A stretch of 64,000 nt of DNA from Capsicum annuum (lineage: Eukaryota; Streptophyta; Magnoliopsida; Solanales; Solanaceae), in the NCBI RefSeq assembly GCF_002878395.1, contig NC_061119.1:12331591-12395590 (forward strand). Direction: 5' to 3'. Below are positions 11,850 through 23,416 of this stretch, one piece after another. The translations under genes were made by a program, and so were the position numbers. The notes beneath the pieces were generated by a model. The model was not told the origin of the DNA. It ran no database searches and worked only from the letters and a program-made list of their open reading frames with translations. Position 1 is the first letter of the stretch. Each line of letters begins with the position of its first letter.

Positions 11850-14800
11850 AAACCCCTTCTCTGTCCAGACCGCCCCCCCCCTTCCTCCGGCGCCGTTACA
11901 ACATTGCAGCAGCCGAAGCTCGGTCTTCAGCTGCACCGCCGCTCCATCGTCAGCAGCCGCGGATACATCTCTGTAGCGATCCTCCGGCAGTAGGTCGAAG
12001 CGGGGCTTGGTGGCCGGCTTGGTCTACAAGTGAAATCCGGTGACTTCTAACCTTTGCTTATTTCATTCTTCATTCTGCATTCTTTCATTCTTCATATTAT
12101 ACTAGTAATTGAGTATAGTTTGGTTGCTGGAATATTTCCTTGAATTTGTGCGAGCCTTGTATTACTTGCTGCTGCTTTACTATTGACTTGAGTGGGATTT
12201 GTGAACATTGTTTGTTGTCTGTTGTTGCTGTTGCTGTGGTCGCTTCTTAGTTTTGCTTCGGGAGTAGTCCTTTGAACGGGTGTGTGCCTTGTATCTCCTA
12301 GCTGCTGCTTTGATATTGACACCGGGTATATCCTTATATTTTCCTATTTTTTCGTGTAGTTGTGGCTGTGGGTGGTAATGGGTGGTTAGGGTCATGTCCG
12401 AGGGGGTTGGGGCGTGGGGCTGTGGCGGGGGCGGGAGATGGGGAGAGAGCGGGAGTGGGTGGGAGGCCAAGGTTTGGCCGAGGGGGGGTAGTGGGGGGCG
12501 CGTGGATAGCGACGGTAGGCTGAGGGTTGGGTCTTGGAATATAGGGATCCTTCAGGGGAAGTCCATAGAGCTGGTGAAGATTCTTAGGAAGAGAAGGATC
12601 AACCTTGCGTGTGTCCAAGAGACCAAGTGGGTAGGGTCTAAGGCTAGGGATGTGGACGGTTACAAGCTGTGGTACTCTGGGAGCGACAGGCGTAGGAATG
12701 GAGTTGGCATCTTGGTAGATGAAGAGCTTAGAGGTCAGGTAGTGGAGGTGAAGAGGATCAACGATAGGTTGATGACTATTAAGTTGGTCATTCGGGGGTT
12801 TACCCTGAACGTGTGTAGTGCCTATGCGCCGCATGTGGGATCGAAGGGGGAGGAGAAGATGCGGTTCTGGGAGGCTTTGGAGGACGTGGTGAGAGGCGTG
12901 CCCAGTTCGGAGAAGATTGTGGTAGCAGGGGATTTCAACGGGCACATCGGGGCGCTACCGGGAGGCTTTGGGGATGTGCATGGTGGTTTTGGTTTTGGGG
13001 AGAGAAATGAAGAGGGGGCGACCATATTGGAGTTTGCGAGGGCGTTTGGGCTGGTGGTGGTGAACTTGGGCTTCCCGAAGAAGGACGAGCACCTGATCAC
13101 TTTTCGGAGCGCGATAGCCAGGACCCAGATTGACTTTTTGTTGCTTAGGAAAGGGGATAGGGCGTTGTGTAAAGACTGTAAAGTCATCCCGAGTGAGAAT
13201 CTTTCGACCCAACATAGGCTCTTGGTTATGGATTTGGGTATAAAGAAGAATAGAAAGAGGAGGAGTGAGGAGTGTAGACCGAGAATTAAGTGGGGCGGTT
13301 TGACGCCAGTGAATGCGTGGGAGATAGGGGAGAGGTTGGCGGGAATGGGGGTGTGGGAGTGTAGGGGGGATGTGGATAATATGTGGGACAGGGCGGCAAC
13401 GTGCATCAGGGAGAATGCAAGGGAGGTGTTGGGTGTTTCTAGGGGCCGGGCCGGACATCATCGGGGAGATTGGTGGTGGAATGAAGAGGTGGGGAAGAAA
13501 GTGGAGACCAAGAAAGAGGCGTATGCTAAGTTGGTGGAAAGTAAGGACGAAGAAGAGAAGCGGGTAAACAGGAAAGAGTACAAGCTAGCGAGGAAGGAGG
13601 CGAAGTCAGCGGTCACGGCAGCTAAGACGGCCGCTTTTGAGAGCTTGTATGCAGGGTTACAGAGGAAAGGAGGGGAGAAAAAGTTGTTCCGACTCGCTAA
13701 GGCTAGGGAGAGGAAGGGTCGTGACCTCGATCAGGTGAGGTGCATTAAGGGGGAGGACGGTAGAGTGTTGGTGGAGGACGGCCACATAAAGAAGAGATGG
13801 CAGTCGTACTTTCATAGGCTCTTGAATGACGAGGGGGATAGAGCTATTGTGTTAGGGGAACTGGAGCACTCAGGGGAGTGTCGGAATTTTAGCTATTGTA
13901 GACGTTTTAAGGTAGACGAGGTTAGACAGGCAGTCCGCAGGATGCGAAGGGGTAGGGCGACGGGGCCGGATGAGATACCGGTGGAGTTTTGGAAGTTCGT
14001 TGGAGAGGCTGGTGTAAGGTGGTTGACTGCATTGTTCAATGAAATTTTCAGGACGGCAAAGATGCCCGAGGCGTGGAGGTGGAGTACCATGATCCCCCTC
14101 TATAAGAATAAGGGGGACATTCAGTGTTGCAATAACTATAGGGGGATTAAGTTACTGAGTCACTCTATGAAGATCTGGGAGAGAGTGGTCGAGGTGAGGC
14201 TGAGACGGATAGTGTCTATCTCGGAAAACTAGTTCGGATTTATGCCCGGCCGCTCGACGACGGAGGCAATCCACCTGGTACGGAGGTTGGTGGAGCAGTA
14301 TAGGGAGAGGAAGAAGGATCTGCACATGGTGTTCATCGACCTGGAAAAGGCGTACGACAAAGTCCCCAGGGAAGTACTTTGGAGATGCCTGGAGGTGAGT
14401 GGAGTACCGCAGGCATATATCAGAGTAATTAAGGATATGTATGAGGGAGCGAAAACCCAGGTGAGGACGGCGGGAGGAGACTCAGAGCATTTCACTGTCC
14501 TGACAGGATTGCACCAGGGATCTACTCTTAGTCCCTTTTTGTTTGCGTTAGTAATGGATGTGTTGACGCGGCGTATCCAAGGGGAGGTGCCGTGGTGTAT
14601 GCTTTTTGCAGACGATGTAGTCCTGATAGATGAGACTCGAGGAGGTGTGAATGACAAATTAGAGTTGTGGAGGCAAACTCTGGAGTCTAAAGGGTTCAGG
14701 GTGAGCAGAACCAAGACAGAGTATGTGGAATGTAAGTTTAATGACGTGAGGCGGGAGAATGAGGTAGTAGTGAGGCTAGAAGCACAGGAGGTAGGGAAGA

Positions 14801-15736
14801 GGGATAAGTTCAAGTATCTCGGGTCCGTGATCCAGAGTAACGGTGAGATTGACGAGGATGTCTCGCACCGTATTGGGGCGGGATGGATGAAGTGGAAACT
14901 CGCATCGGGGGTGCTGTGTGATAAGAAGGTGCCGCCCAAGCTTAAAGGCAAATTCTATAGGGTGGTAGTCCATCCGGCCTTGCTGTATGGAGCGGAGTGT
15001 TGGCCAGTTAAGAACTCCCACATCCAAAGAATGAAGGTGGCAGAAATGCGGATGTTGCGCTGGATGTGTGGACTGACCCGAGGGGATAGAGTTCGGAATG
15101 AGACTATCCGGGAGAAGGTTGGTGTGACTTCAGTGGAGTGTAAGATGCGGGAAGCACGATTGAGATGGTTTGGACACGTGAAGAGGAGGGGCACGGATGC
15201 CCCGGTCCGTAGGTGTGAGAGGCTAGCGTTGGATGGTTTTAGACGGGGTAGGGGTAGACCGAAGAAGTACTGGGGTGAGGTGATTAGGCGGGACATGGAA
15301 CAGTTACAGCTCACCGAGGACATGACCCTAGATAGGAAGGTATGGAAGATGCGAATTACGGCAGAGGATTAGGGCCAGTTCGGGTCGCTAGTGTAGGGAA
15401 TAAATTGGTGGGGGGGTATTCCTGTTATGATTCCGTATTCAATGTTCCGTGTTCCGTGTTCCATGTTTATTACGAATATGTGTGCTTTCCTCCGCTGTAT
15501 ATTCCTGCATTCCTGCTTTACTCTGTTTTATATTCCTTATGGGTGCCGTATCTATGTTATGTCATCTGCTTCTGTGCTGTACTATGTGTTTGTGTGATAT
15601 CTCGTGACTTGAGCCGGGGGTCTTTCGGAAACAGCCTTTCTACTTCATCAGAGGTAGAGGTATGGACTGCGTACATCTTACCCCCCCCAGACCCCACTAA
15701 GTGGGAATACACTGGGTTTGTTGTTGTTGTTGTTGT
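11850..15736 (+). mobile_element. Nearly full-length RTE-clade LINE (copy 2)
   Basis: A GC-rich 5' leader (from about 11,850) is followed by one long reading frame for endonuclease plus reverse transcriptase, a short 3' UTR and a (TTG)n tail ending at 15,736. The element sits inside the long LTR-like insertion in the opposite orientation to it. Its composition (GC-rich, few A/T runs) contrasts strongly with its host DNA. The 5' boundary is approximate and I see no clear target-site duplication. Confidence 0.85.
12394..15372 (+). pseudogene. RTE LINE endonuclease-reverse transcriptase, one internal amber codon
   Basis: The frame opens at 12,379; the first ATG is at 12,394. The N-terminal part is an APE-type endonuclease: [38 protein letters not shown] and TQHRLLV. 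After a basic linker comes reverse transcriptase with [24 protein letters not shown] and catalytic FADD, then the RTE C-terminal region with RMLRWMCG and [12 protein letters not shown] at 14,230-14,232 interrupts the frame between SEN and FGFMPGRS, where I expect Gln (one C-to-T change from CAG). All other sequence stays open for about 990 codons. The protein would nick the target and copy the LINE RNA in the nucleus. Confidence 0.9.
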
Positions 15737-16110
15737 ATATATATATATATATATACTCACACACATAATCCCTAGTAAAAATAGTGGAATTTCACCAAAA
15801 TAGGGAGCAAAAATTTATTTTATTTTATGTGTATGTGTGTGTTTTTTGTGTGTTCGAGAGAGAGAAAAAGGAGAAAAAATTTGTGTGTATTTATTTATTC
15901 TTGAGAGAGGGGAGAAAGAAGAATATAATGTGTGTGTGATTAAAAAATGTGCACCTGCATTTGTGTAATTTTGGGAGAAAAATAAAAAATAAGGAAAGAT
16001 TTTTTCTTGTGTTTTTTTGTGTATGTATTTGAGAGAGAAAAAAATATGTGTGGGTGTATGAAAATGTGTGTGTAGAGAGAAAAGATGAATAAAATTATCT
16101 TCTATCCTTG

Positions 16111-16120
16111 CCTATTTATA
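16111..16120 (-). promoter_or_regulatory. TATA box of the long LTR-like element
   Basis: TATAAATAGG on the minus strand, followed in that direction by a CT-rich leader with TTTCTCTCTACACAC. Its position about 700 bp into the element matches the TATA of the related element starting at 61,468. Confidence 0.6.
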
Positions 16121-16494
16121 ATAAAATTGGGCACTCCTATTATCCAATGGATAAAGGAGTGTCCCCTCTTTTTATAATAGCACATCTTTTAGTTCTTAAG
16201 ATATTGACCAAAGGATGTTCATCCTTTTGACCAATGGATATAGTTATTGTCCAAAGGGTAGCGTCATTGAGTGGTCATTGTCAAATGTGACAATACAACA
16301 CTGAGTGGTCATTGTCGGACGTGACAAGACATTATTGTGTAATCGTTGTCGGATGTGATAAGACATTAAATTATTATACTGCACAAAAATAATTGATCCG
16401 ACTCAGCGTTTGCGGACTGTAAAATATAGATGTTGAATGAAAAAATGTAAAAGAATATTAAAATTATTAAATTATAATTAACTTTAAAATATTG

Positions 16495-16497
<3 letters not shown>

Positions 16498-16545
<48 letters not shown>
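16498..16545. repeat. (AT)n microsatellite
   Basis: About 24 uninterrupted AT dinucleotides within the LTR-like insertion. Confidence 0.95.
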
Positions 16546-16546
<1 letters not shown>

Positions 16547-16814
16547 CGTCATGTCATGCACGTGTGCGGGTGATTGTAAAATGTTAAAAACGATAATGAA
16601 TTGATAAAAATTCAAAAATTAGAAAAATTATTAAAAAATTATAAAAAATAAAAATATGACAAAAAATTGATCAAAATCCTAAAGAAATGATAATTATCAA
16701 TAATTTATCAAACAATTGTAAGAAGATGTGAAAATTATGCTTCGTGCCCTTTAACGAACAAAAAGCCTGGAGACGTTAATTTTAGGCACGGAGAGCAAAA
16801 ATTGGGTGTCAACA

Positions 16815-16819
16815 CTTGT
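16815..16819. repeat. Target-site duplication CTTGT, right copy
   Basis: Matches 10,022-10,026 and precedes the resumption of the hAT coding sequence (HWIDSNF). Confidence 0.75.
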
Positions 16820-18689
16820 CACTGGATAGATAGTAATTTTGTTATGCAAAAACGTATTCTAACTTTTTTGTATGATGAAGATCGTAGACATACTGGAGAA
16901 TTTATTGCTGATTCGATTAATAAAGTTGCAAAATTTTATGGTATTAAAAAAAAAGTCTTATGTATTGCTTTCAATAATGCTTCTAACAACAAGACTGCTA
17001 TTACAAAGTTAAAAGTTAGTCTCTCTCCGTCGTTACCTGAAATATTTCATGTTAAGTGTGCTTGTCATATATATAATTTAATTGTAAGATATGGTTTTGA
17101 ATTTTTTGAGCTTTATATTGAAAAAATTTGGCTTGCTGTTGGCTTTATTCAAGGAAATAATCGGAGAAAAATAATTGGAGAATTTAAAGTTAAATGTGAA
17201 CAAAATGGACTCAGGCCGATATTGATACCTGATGAATGTGATACTAGATAGAATGCTACGTATGATTATTTTAAAACTTGTCATGCTTATAGAGTTCCTA
17301 TTACACTAACTTTTAACCAACATTGTGGTTCATTTGTTGATGCGGTTGAATGTATGCTACATTATTTTGATTGGGCTACAATTGATGATCTTATTAAGTT
17401 TTTGAAAAAAAATTATATAGCTATGGTTGAATCTTTTTGTGCTTATTATCCTACTGTTTGTAATATTTTAGCATATATAGCCGATATTTCTGCGTTGCTC
17501 CAAGAATATCAGAATAAAGAAGGTTACAAAGAAGTTGTTGGTGCTATGTTTGCTAAATTTTAAATTTTTTTTTTCCAATTCCCCCTATTTACTTGGTTGG
17601 TGCTATACTAAATCCACGTATGAAATATACTACTATGTGACACTTTAGTACTTTTATTTATTCCGACTTAGAGATAAATACTAACAATGATTCTGATGAT
17701 GAAGAACAAGAACAACCAGATTTGTATACGTCTATGAGTGATGGGAACATTTACATAGATAAATTATATAACAATTATGCTGATTTACTTGATTTAGTTG
17801 TACTGACAAATATCTCTCCAACTGTCGCTCTTCATCGTCCTGAGGAGCCATCATCTTCTAAAAGGCCGACATATAGTGGTTTTCATAATTACTTTTATGA
17901 TTTAAATGTTTGGAATAGTTTTGAGGAGGGAACTTACACAATAACTTCTTGGGAAGAGTTTAAGTATTATCTTTGAACATCGATAGAGGATCGTAGACGA
18001 CAGATTAATGTGTTGGATTAGTGTAAGAATAATGAAATACAATATCCTGTGCTTTCAAGATTAGCTAGAGATATATTGAATGTTCCAATGTCAACCGTTG
18101 CATCGGAGAGCGCTTTTAGTTAGGAACGACAACAGCTTGGAGACAACTGACACTCATTGGGAAACAATGCTATGAATGCTCTAGTTTGCCTTAGAGATTG
18201 GACTAGAGCGGAACGAAGAAATCAAGGAATGAAGATGGAACCGAAAGACGAACAGAATCTTGAAGAAATTGTGACTTTAAGGGAGAACTCCGTACAATCA
18301 AGTCTAATGCATGGTTTTGCCTCCATTGATTTTGACTATTCTATGCAAGTTTCTGTTAATGTTAACATGGATGGGTTGGAAAAAATGATGAAAACTTTGT
18401 AGATTTTTCATTCATGTTGATGTACATTATAAATTTTAAATCATTTTGCAATCAATAAAATATAACATTCATTGACTCCTTTGTAATTTTTTCCATTTAA
18501 TGATTTAAATTGAATTTTTAGTTTAAATTAAATACTTAACTTTAATATATTACTAATTTACTATCAAGCTTTACACTAAGTAATAGACAATTAAAATTTA
18601 AACATAACAAATATATAATCATATATACACATAATGAAAAAATAAATTTCTTTTAAGTTCAAAACCTCAAGTATTATTAATTTATTATA

Positions 18690-18815
18690 TTGAGTAACAT
18701 ATTTTTTAAATTAATACATGTATTGAATGATACGTATATATGTGTATATATTTTTTATAGACTTTAAAGTAGTATATATTTAAGGTATACATGTGTATAT
18801 GTTTTATAAATTAGA

Positions 18816-18846
<31 letters not shown>

Positions 18847-19097
18847 AGTACATGTTTTATTTAAATTAGTACATATATTAAATGGTACGTATATATGTGT
18901 ATATATTTTCTATAGACTCTAAAGTAGTATATTTAATGCATACATGTGTATATGTTATATATATATATATATTGTAGTATATGTTTTATTTAAAGTAATA
19001 CATATATTGAATGGTACGTATATATGTGTATATATTTTCTATAGATTCTAAAGTAGTATATATTTAAGGCATGCATGTGTATATGTTTTATAAATTA

Positions 19098-19144
<47 letters not shown>

Positions 19145-19800
19145 AGTACATATATTTTAGTGTATGTTTTATTAAAGTAGTACATATATTGAATGATACG
19201 TATATATGTGTATATCTTTTCTATAGACTCTAAAGTAGTATATATTTAATGTATACATGCGTATATGTTTTATAAAGTAGTATATAACTATATATATAGT
19301 GTGTGTATATATTGTAGTATATATATTATAATATATGTTTTATTTAAAGTAGTACATAGATTGAATGGTACGTATATATGCGTATATATTTTCTATAGAC
19401 TCTAAAGTAGTATATATTTAACGTAGACATGTATATATATTTTATAAATTAGTATATAACTATATATAAAGTGTTTGTATATATTGTAAAGTAGTATATA
19501 TATATTGTAGTTAATGTTTTATTTAAAGTGGTTTATATATTGAATGGTACATATATATGTGTATATATTTTCTATAGATTCTAAAGTAGTATATATTTAA
19601 CGTATACACGTGTCTATGTTTTATAAATTAGTATATATATTGTAGTATATGTTTTATTTAAAGTAGTATATATATTTAACTAACGTATAGTCATATACAT
19701 GATTACATGTGTAATTGTGTATATATTTTTTAAATTCTATTGTAGTATAAACTATATATATAGTGTATATATATATTGTTTAACGTATTTAAAATGTATA
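18690..19800. repeat. AT-rich minisatellite, six or more ~130-180-bp units
   Basis: Each unit has GAATGRTACGTATATATGTG, then CTATAGACTCTAAAGTAGTA, then TTTATAAATTAGTATATA and a (TA)n run of variable length, then GTAGTATATGTTTTATTTAAA. Starts of the GAATG motif lie near 18,726, 18,878, 19,008, 19,188, 19,363 and 19,542. Unit length varies mainly through the (TA)n tract. It follows the hAT coding region and may belong to that element's 3' part. Confidence 0.9.
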
Positions 19801-19849
19801 TAAGTGAGTATATATAGTGTATATTGGAGAAAAAACTTTTAATTTTTTG

Positions 19850-20065
19850 TTTTTGGGTTTTGACCAGATTTTTGATCGATTTTGACCGGGTTTACCCGAA
19901 TTGGACCGGGTTAGGTGTAATGGATCGGTCCTTGATTGTTTCTTGAAAATTTACTATTAGGCCCGAAACCGGACCGTCTTGTTAAATCAGGCCCAGAATT
20001 AGACCGGCCCACAATCCGTTTAAAAGTGACGTTCCGATTCCGGATTGACCCGACCCGACCCCGTT
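19850..20065. other. GC-richer block of ACCGG/GGCCC motifs (possible hAT subterminal region)
   Basis: Many short CCGG, GACCGG, GGCCCG and GACCCG motifs in both orientations stand out from the AT-rich surroundings. hAT elements often have clustered short motifs near their ends, and this block lies 1.4 kb after the hAT stop. I could not find matching terminal inverted repeats. Confidence 0.4.
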
Positions 20066-20230
20066 AACTGGCTTATATTTTACTATTTTAAGTATCATCA
20101 CGTAAACGATTGCAGTGTATTCCACTACAACAATATGGTATGTGTGAATACTCTTATTTTGAGCATCTGCTATTATGTGTGGAAGGTATTTCACTATATT
20201 TTAAAACCAAAATGTCAGTTATATATATTT

Positions 20231-20474
20231 CTCCCTTCGTTTAGAAAAGAATAACTTATTTTGATTTGAGGCAAAGTTTAAAAAAAAGGAACTTTTAAAT
20301 TTTACAATCTTAAATTAAAGTTAAGTTTAAATATACCAAAATGTCCTTAGATCTTATTGTCTTAAATATGACACGAGAAAAGTTGAAATCATATGTTATC
20401 AAAAAATGAAATGGTCATTCTTTCTTAAACATGCTAGAAATAAAAGTAAATCATTCTTTTTGAAATGGAAGGAG
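20231..20474. mobile_element. Stowaway-like MITE
   Basis: Ends CTCCCTTCGTTTAGAAAAGA and (reverse complement of the right end) CTCCTTCCATTTCAAAAAGA form inverted repeats. TA follows on the right; the left TA is displaced by a few bases. No coding region. Confidence 0.7.
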
Positions 20475-20668
20475 TACTAAAATTTCATAATTTTTTGTAA
20501 ATCAAAGCGCAAATTATATCAAAAGGCAATCTGATGCATAAAAGCTCTCACTATGTAAGATATTCAAAGAAAGACCGAATCACAAGTGTTATTTATTGCA
20601 CGCACCTTACCTTACCCGTTATCAGAGTGCAAATAACACTATTTACGAAAATTTCACAAAACAATTAA

Positions 20669-20895
20669 GGGGTCATTTGCTGTGAGGTATAAGGTATAAT
20701 AGTCCTGTGACAAAATGCAACATTATTTTATCCCATGTTTGATTGGAAGTATTATTACTTAGTTTCAAAATTATTTATTCCATCATTTATACTTTAGTGA
20801 TGGAATAAACTATTTTATATACATTATGGGATAACTAATGTAATTAATTTTAAAATTACTTATCTTGAAATAACTTGTTCCCAATCAAACGACCC
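20669..20895. mobile_element. Small MITE with GGGTCATTTG / CAAACGACCC ends
   Basis: The left end GGGGTCATTTGCT pairs with the right end AATCAAACGACCC. AT-rich, non-coding, about 225 bp, ending just before the RPL4 promoter. hAT-type MITEs with such ends are common in Solanaceae, but I cannot see a clear target duplication. Confidence 0.6.
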
Positions 20896-20956
20896 GGACG
20901 AGTACTAACATTTTCTTGACTTGAAGGTTGTAGAGAAATCCAAAAAGAAATAAATA

Positions 20957-21014
20957 TGGGCTTTGAAGCCCATCATCCAATCTTGGCCCATTTCCTCCAT
21001 CTCTCCTATAAATT
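20957..21014 (+). promoter_or_regulatory. RPL4 core promoter: Site II elements and TATA
   Basis: TGGGCT at 20,957, its reverse complement AGCCCA at 20,967 and TGGCCCA at 20,984 are Site II (TCP-type) elements, followed by TATAAATT at 21,007-21,014. This layout is typical of plant ribosomal-protein promoters and implies expression tied to cell proliferation. Confidence 0.75.
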
Positions 21015-21028
21015 CCCATTTCACTTCG

Positions 21029-21037
21029 AAACCCTAA
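21029..21037 (+). promoter_or_regulatory. telo-box AAACCCTAA
   Basis: A telo-box in the RPL4 leader close to the expected start of transcription. A near copy, AAACCCTAG, lies at 21,077-21,085. Telo-boxes plus Site II elements co-regulate plant translation genes. Confidence 0.75.
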
Positions 21038-21097
21038 TTTCGCCATAAGCTTTCACTCTTCTCTTATTCCCACAAAAAACCCTAGCCGCTTCCTACA

Positions 21098-23416
21098 ATG
21101 GCTACCGCCGCCGCCATCCCAACCACCACCGTCCAAACCCTAGAAAATGACATGTCCACTGATTCTACCGCCGTTCCTCTCCCCGCCGTCATGAAAGCTC
21201 CGATCCGACCCGATGTCGTCACCTACGTTCACTCCAACATTTCCAAAAACGCCCGTCAACCTTACGCCGTTTCGAAGAAAGCTGGTCACCAAACCTCGGC
21301 TGAGTCATGGGGTACTGGTCGTGCTGTTTCCCGTATCCCTCGTGTACCTGGTGGTGGTACCCACCGTGCTGGTCAAGGGGCTTTTGGTAATATGTGTCGT
21401 GGTGGTCGTATGTTTGCTCCTACTAAGATCTGGCGAAGATGGCATAGGAAGATCCCGGTGAACCAGAAAAGGTACGCTGTTGTTTCTGCTATTGCTGCTT
21501 CTTCAGTCCCTTCATTGGTTCTCGCTAGGGGTCATAGAATTGAGACTGTTCCTGAGCTTCCGCTTGTTGTATCCGATTCGATTGAGGGGATTGAGAAGAC
21601 TAACAATGCGATTAAGGCGTTGAAGCAAATTGGTGCGTATCCAGATGCTGAGAAGGCGAAGGACAGTCATGCGATTCGTCCAGGAAAGGGAAAAATGCGT
21701 AATCGTAGGTACATTTCGAGGAAAGGGCCATTGATTGTGTATGGAACTGAAGGGGCTAAGTTAGTTAAGGCGTTTAGGAACATACCTGGTGTGGAGATTT
21801 GTCATGTTGAGCGTTTGAATTTGCTTAAGTTAGCTCCTGGAGGTCATTTGGGTAGGTTTATTATCTGGACGAAATCGGCTTATGAGAAATTGGATGAGAT
21901 TTATGGCTCATTTGATAAGCCATCGTTGAAGAAGAAGGGATATTTGTTGCCAAGACCAAAGATGGTGAATGCTGATCTTGCTAGGATTATCAATTCGGAT
22001 GAGGTGCAGTCTGTTGTTAGGCCAATCAAGAAGGATAATAAGAGGGCTACTTTGAAGAAGAATCCATTGAAGAATCTGAATGTGTTGCTGAAGCTCAATC
22101 CTTATGCTAAGACTGCTAGGAGGATGTCCCTTTTGGCTGAGGCACAGCGCGTTAAGGCCAAGAAGGAGAAGCTCGACAAGAAGAGGCACCAAATTACAAA
22201 GGTATTAATCTTTAGTATATTTGCCTAATCTTATAACTTGCGATAATGAGATGCTTATGTTTCGGTTATTGTTAAAGAATTAATTGTAATTATTTGCCCT
22301 TAGAGCATGTTAAATTGAGTATAAATACATGATTAAAGAAGTAAAAAGAAAATATTTGATCATAGAATCATGTTAAGGTAACTCCACTTGTGAGATTGCC
22401 CTGAGTATGATGATGTTGTAGTATAAATACATGATTAAAGAAGTTGAAAGAAAATATTTGCTCATAGAATCATGTTAAGTAACTCCACTTGTGGGATTGC
22501 GCTGAGTATGATGATGTTGTTGTAGAATTATGTTTTAAGTATTGTTGTATATTATGCAGCAGTCTTAAAAAAGGGGGTATGATTTAGGTAAAATTTGGTT
22601 TTGCTGAAGATAATTATGGTTCTACTTTTGTGCTGTTTATGGCTTGTGAGTATAATTTCTGAATCTATTAGTAGTACTGGACAGTCTTCCATTTTCTGTC
22701 ACCCTTAGTTGTGCAGCTCAATTGTAGAAAGTAGACGTCTGTTTTTGCACATGGTATACTTGATTGTTTTATTTCATAAAACAATCTTGGTTTAGTCATG
22801 TTTCCTTCATTCGAGTGTGACACGTGGAGGTGATAAGAAGATGTTTATTACTATTGTGGTTCTTAAGTATTGTGGGAAGTTATTGCTTTCTCGGGTTTTA
22901 AGCTAAGATCGAGTGGCAAATTTATCAAAAAGTTGTTTCAAAGCGTTGAACTGTGTTTGGCTATGTTGTGAATTTGGTAAGTGCGGCAAAGATGGTCAGG
23001 TGCTTGGGATTAGAAATAGTGTATCTAGATAATAAGGGTGTTGCTTTCACGCTGTTTCTATTGTATTATTTGTGGTCTGATGTGAAAGTTTTCTATCATT
23101 TTTGAGAAGTTCCTCTAATCTTGTTTAAATTCTTGTACGCTGAATAATACCGTCACATGTGCATAACTCTTTGTATATCTTAGAGTTGTCACCCATTTTG
23201 TCGTTCTCAAAAGAACTTCATTGAAACTGTGCATAAACTTTCTGAGCTGCACCACGCATACAGCTTGCACTGTTTTCCTGATTCCATTTTTTTTGGTTGT
23301 AGGAGGAGGCATCAGCTATCAGGAGTGCAAGCCACTCGTGGTACAAGACAATGATCTCAGATTCCGACTATGCAGAGTTCGACAACTTCTCAAAGTGGCT
23401 CGGAGTTTCTCAGTAA
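21098..23416 (+). CDS. RPL4: 60S ribosomal protein L4 (uL4), two coding exons
   Basis: Exon 1 (21,098-22,201) and exon 2 (23,303-23,416) join in phase 0 across an intron with donor AAG|GTATTA and acceptor TTGTAG|GAGG. The product is 405 residues, matching plant L4 proteins (about 405). It shows the conserved globular L4 region with the RNA-binding extended loop ([36 protein letters not shown]), the LVLARGHRI and [12 protein letters not shown] segments, a Lys-rich C-terminal extension, and the plant-type ending [19 protein letters not shown]4 is a core protein of the large cytosolic ribosomal subunit; its loop lines the exit tunnel. The first ATG gives the normal L4 N terminus. I see no stops, frameshifts or splice-site damage. 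It is the only host gene in the window that looks intact. Confidence 0.96.
22318..22521 (+). repeat. 102-bp tandem duplication in the RPL4 intron
   Basis: Two adjacent units start AGTATAAATACATGATTAAA (22,318 and 22,420) and end GAGTATGATGATGTTG. They differ at only a handful of sites, so the duplication is fairly recent. Confidence 0.9.

Larger units (their letters stand above)
10027..16814 (-). mobile_element. Very long LTR-like insertion (minus orientation) carrying a nested LINE
   Basis: On the minus strand the element starts TGTTGACACCCAATTTTTGC (from 16,814) and ends GGGCTCGATA at 10,027. Without the nested LINE it is about 2.9 kb. It has no coding region, a TATA box about 700 bp from its start followed by a CT-rich leader, and internal short repeats. 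This fits a solo LTR of a retrotransposon with very long LTRs (Ogre/Tat-like is my guess). The element at 61,468 begins almost identically. The terminal TG...TA is not the usual TG...CA, so the exact right boundary in element orientation is uncertain. Confidence 0.65.
9140..18402 (+). pseudogene. BED-finger hAT transposase gene, split by a 6.8-kb insertion
   Basis: Before the insertion: a low-complexity N terminus and a BED-type zinc finger (CNICQQVYEH followed by HINDNH, about 9,558-9,650), then a segment reading into YLTITC up to 10,026. After the insertion (from 16,820): HWIDSNFVMQKRIL, the CACHIYNLIV region and, near the end, the hAT dimerisation signature NVPMSTVASESAFS with RQQLGDN (about 18,070-18,150) and a C-terminal tail to 18,402. 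The two halves join exactly if the insertion and one copy of its short target duplication are removed. Extra lesions: TAG at 17,249-17,251 where Trp is expected before NATYDYF, and frameshifts around 9,740-9,960 and 17,570-17,720. The family performs cut-and-paste transposition; this copy cannot encode it. Confidence 0.85.

Noticed and set aside
12334..13461. Several long antisense Pro/His-rich open frames over the RTE endonuclease
   Set aside because: Low stop density in GC-rich DNA explains them; the sense strand carries clear endonuclease motifs.
4736..15736. The two RTE copies as one segmental duplication
   Set aside because: Their 5' junctions and both flanks differ, so independent insertion fits better.
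18690..19800. CRISPR-like array
   Set aside because: Units are long, AT-rich and without unique spacers between short exact repeats, and the DNA is plant nuclear; it is a minisatellite.
21029..21085. AAACCCTA motifs as interstitial telomere repeats
   Set aside because: Only two separated single copies, at promoter and leader positions typical of telo-boxes in ribosomal-protein genes.
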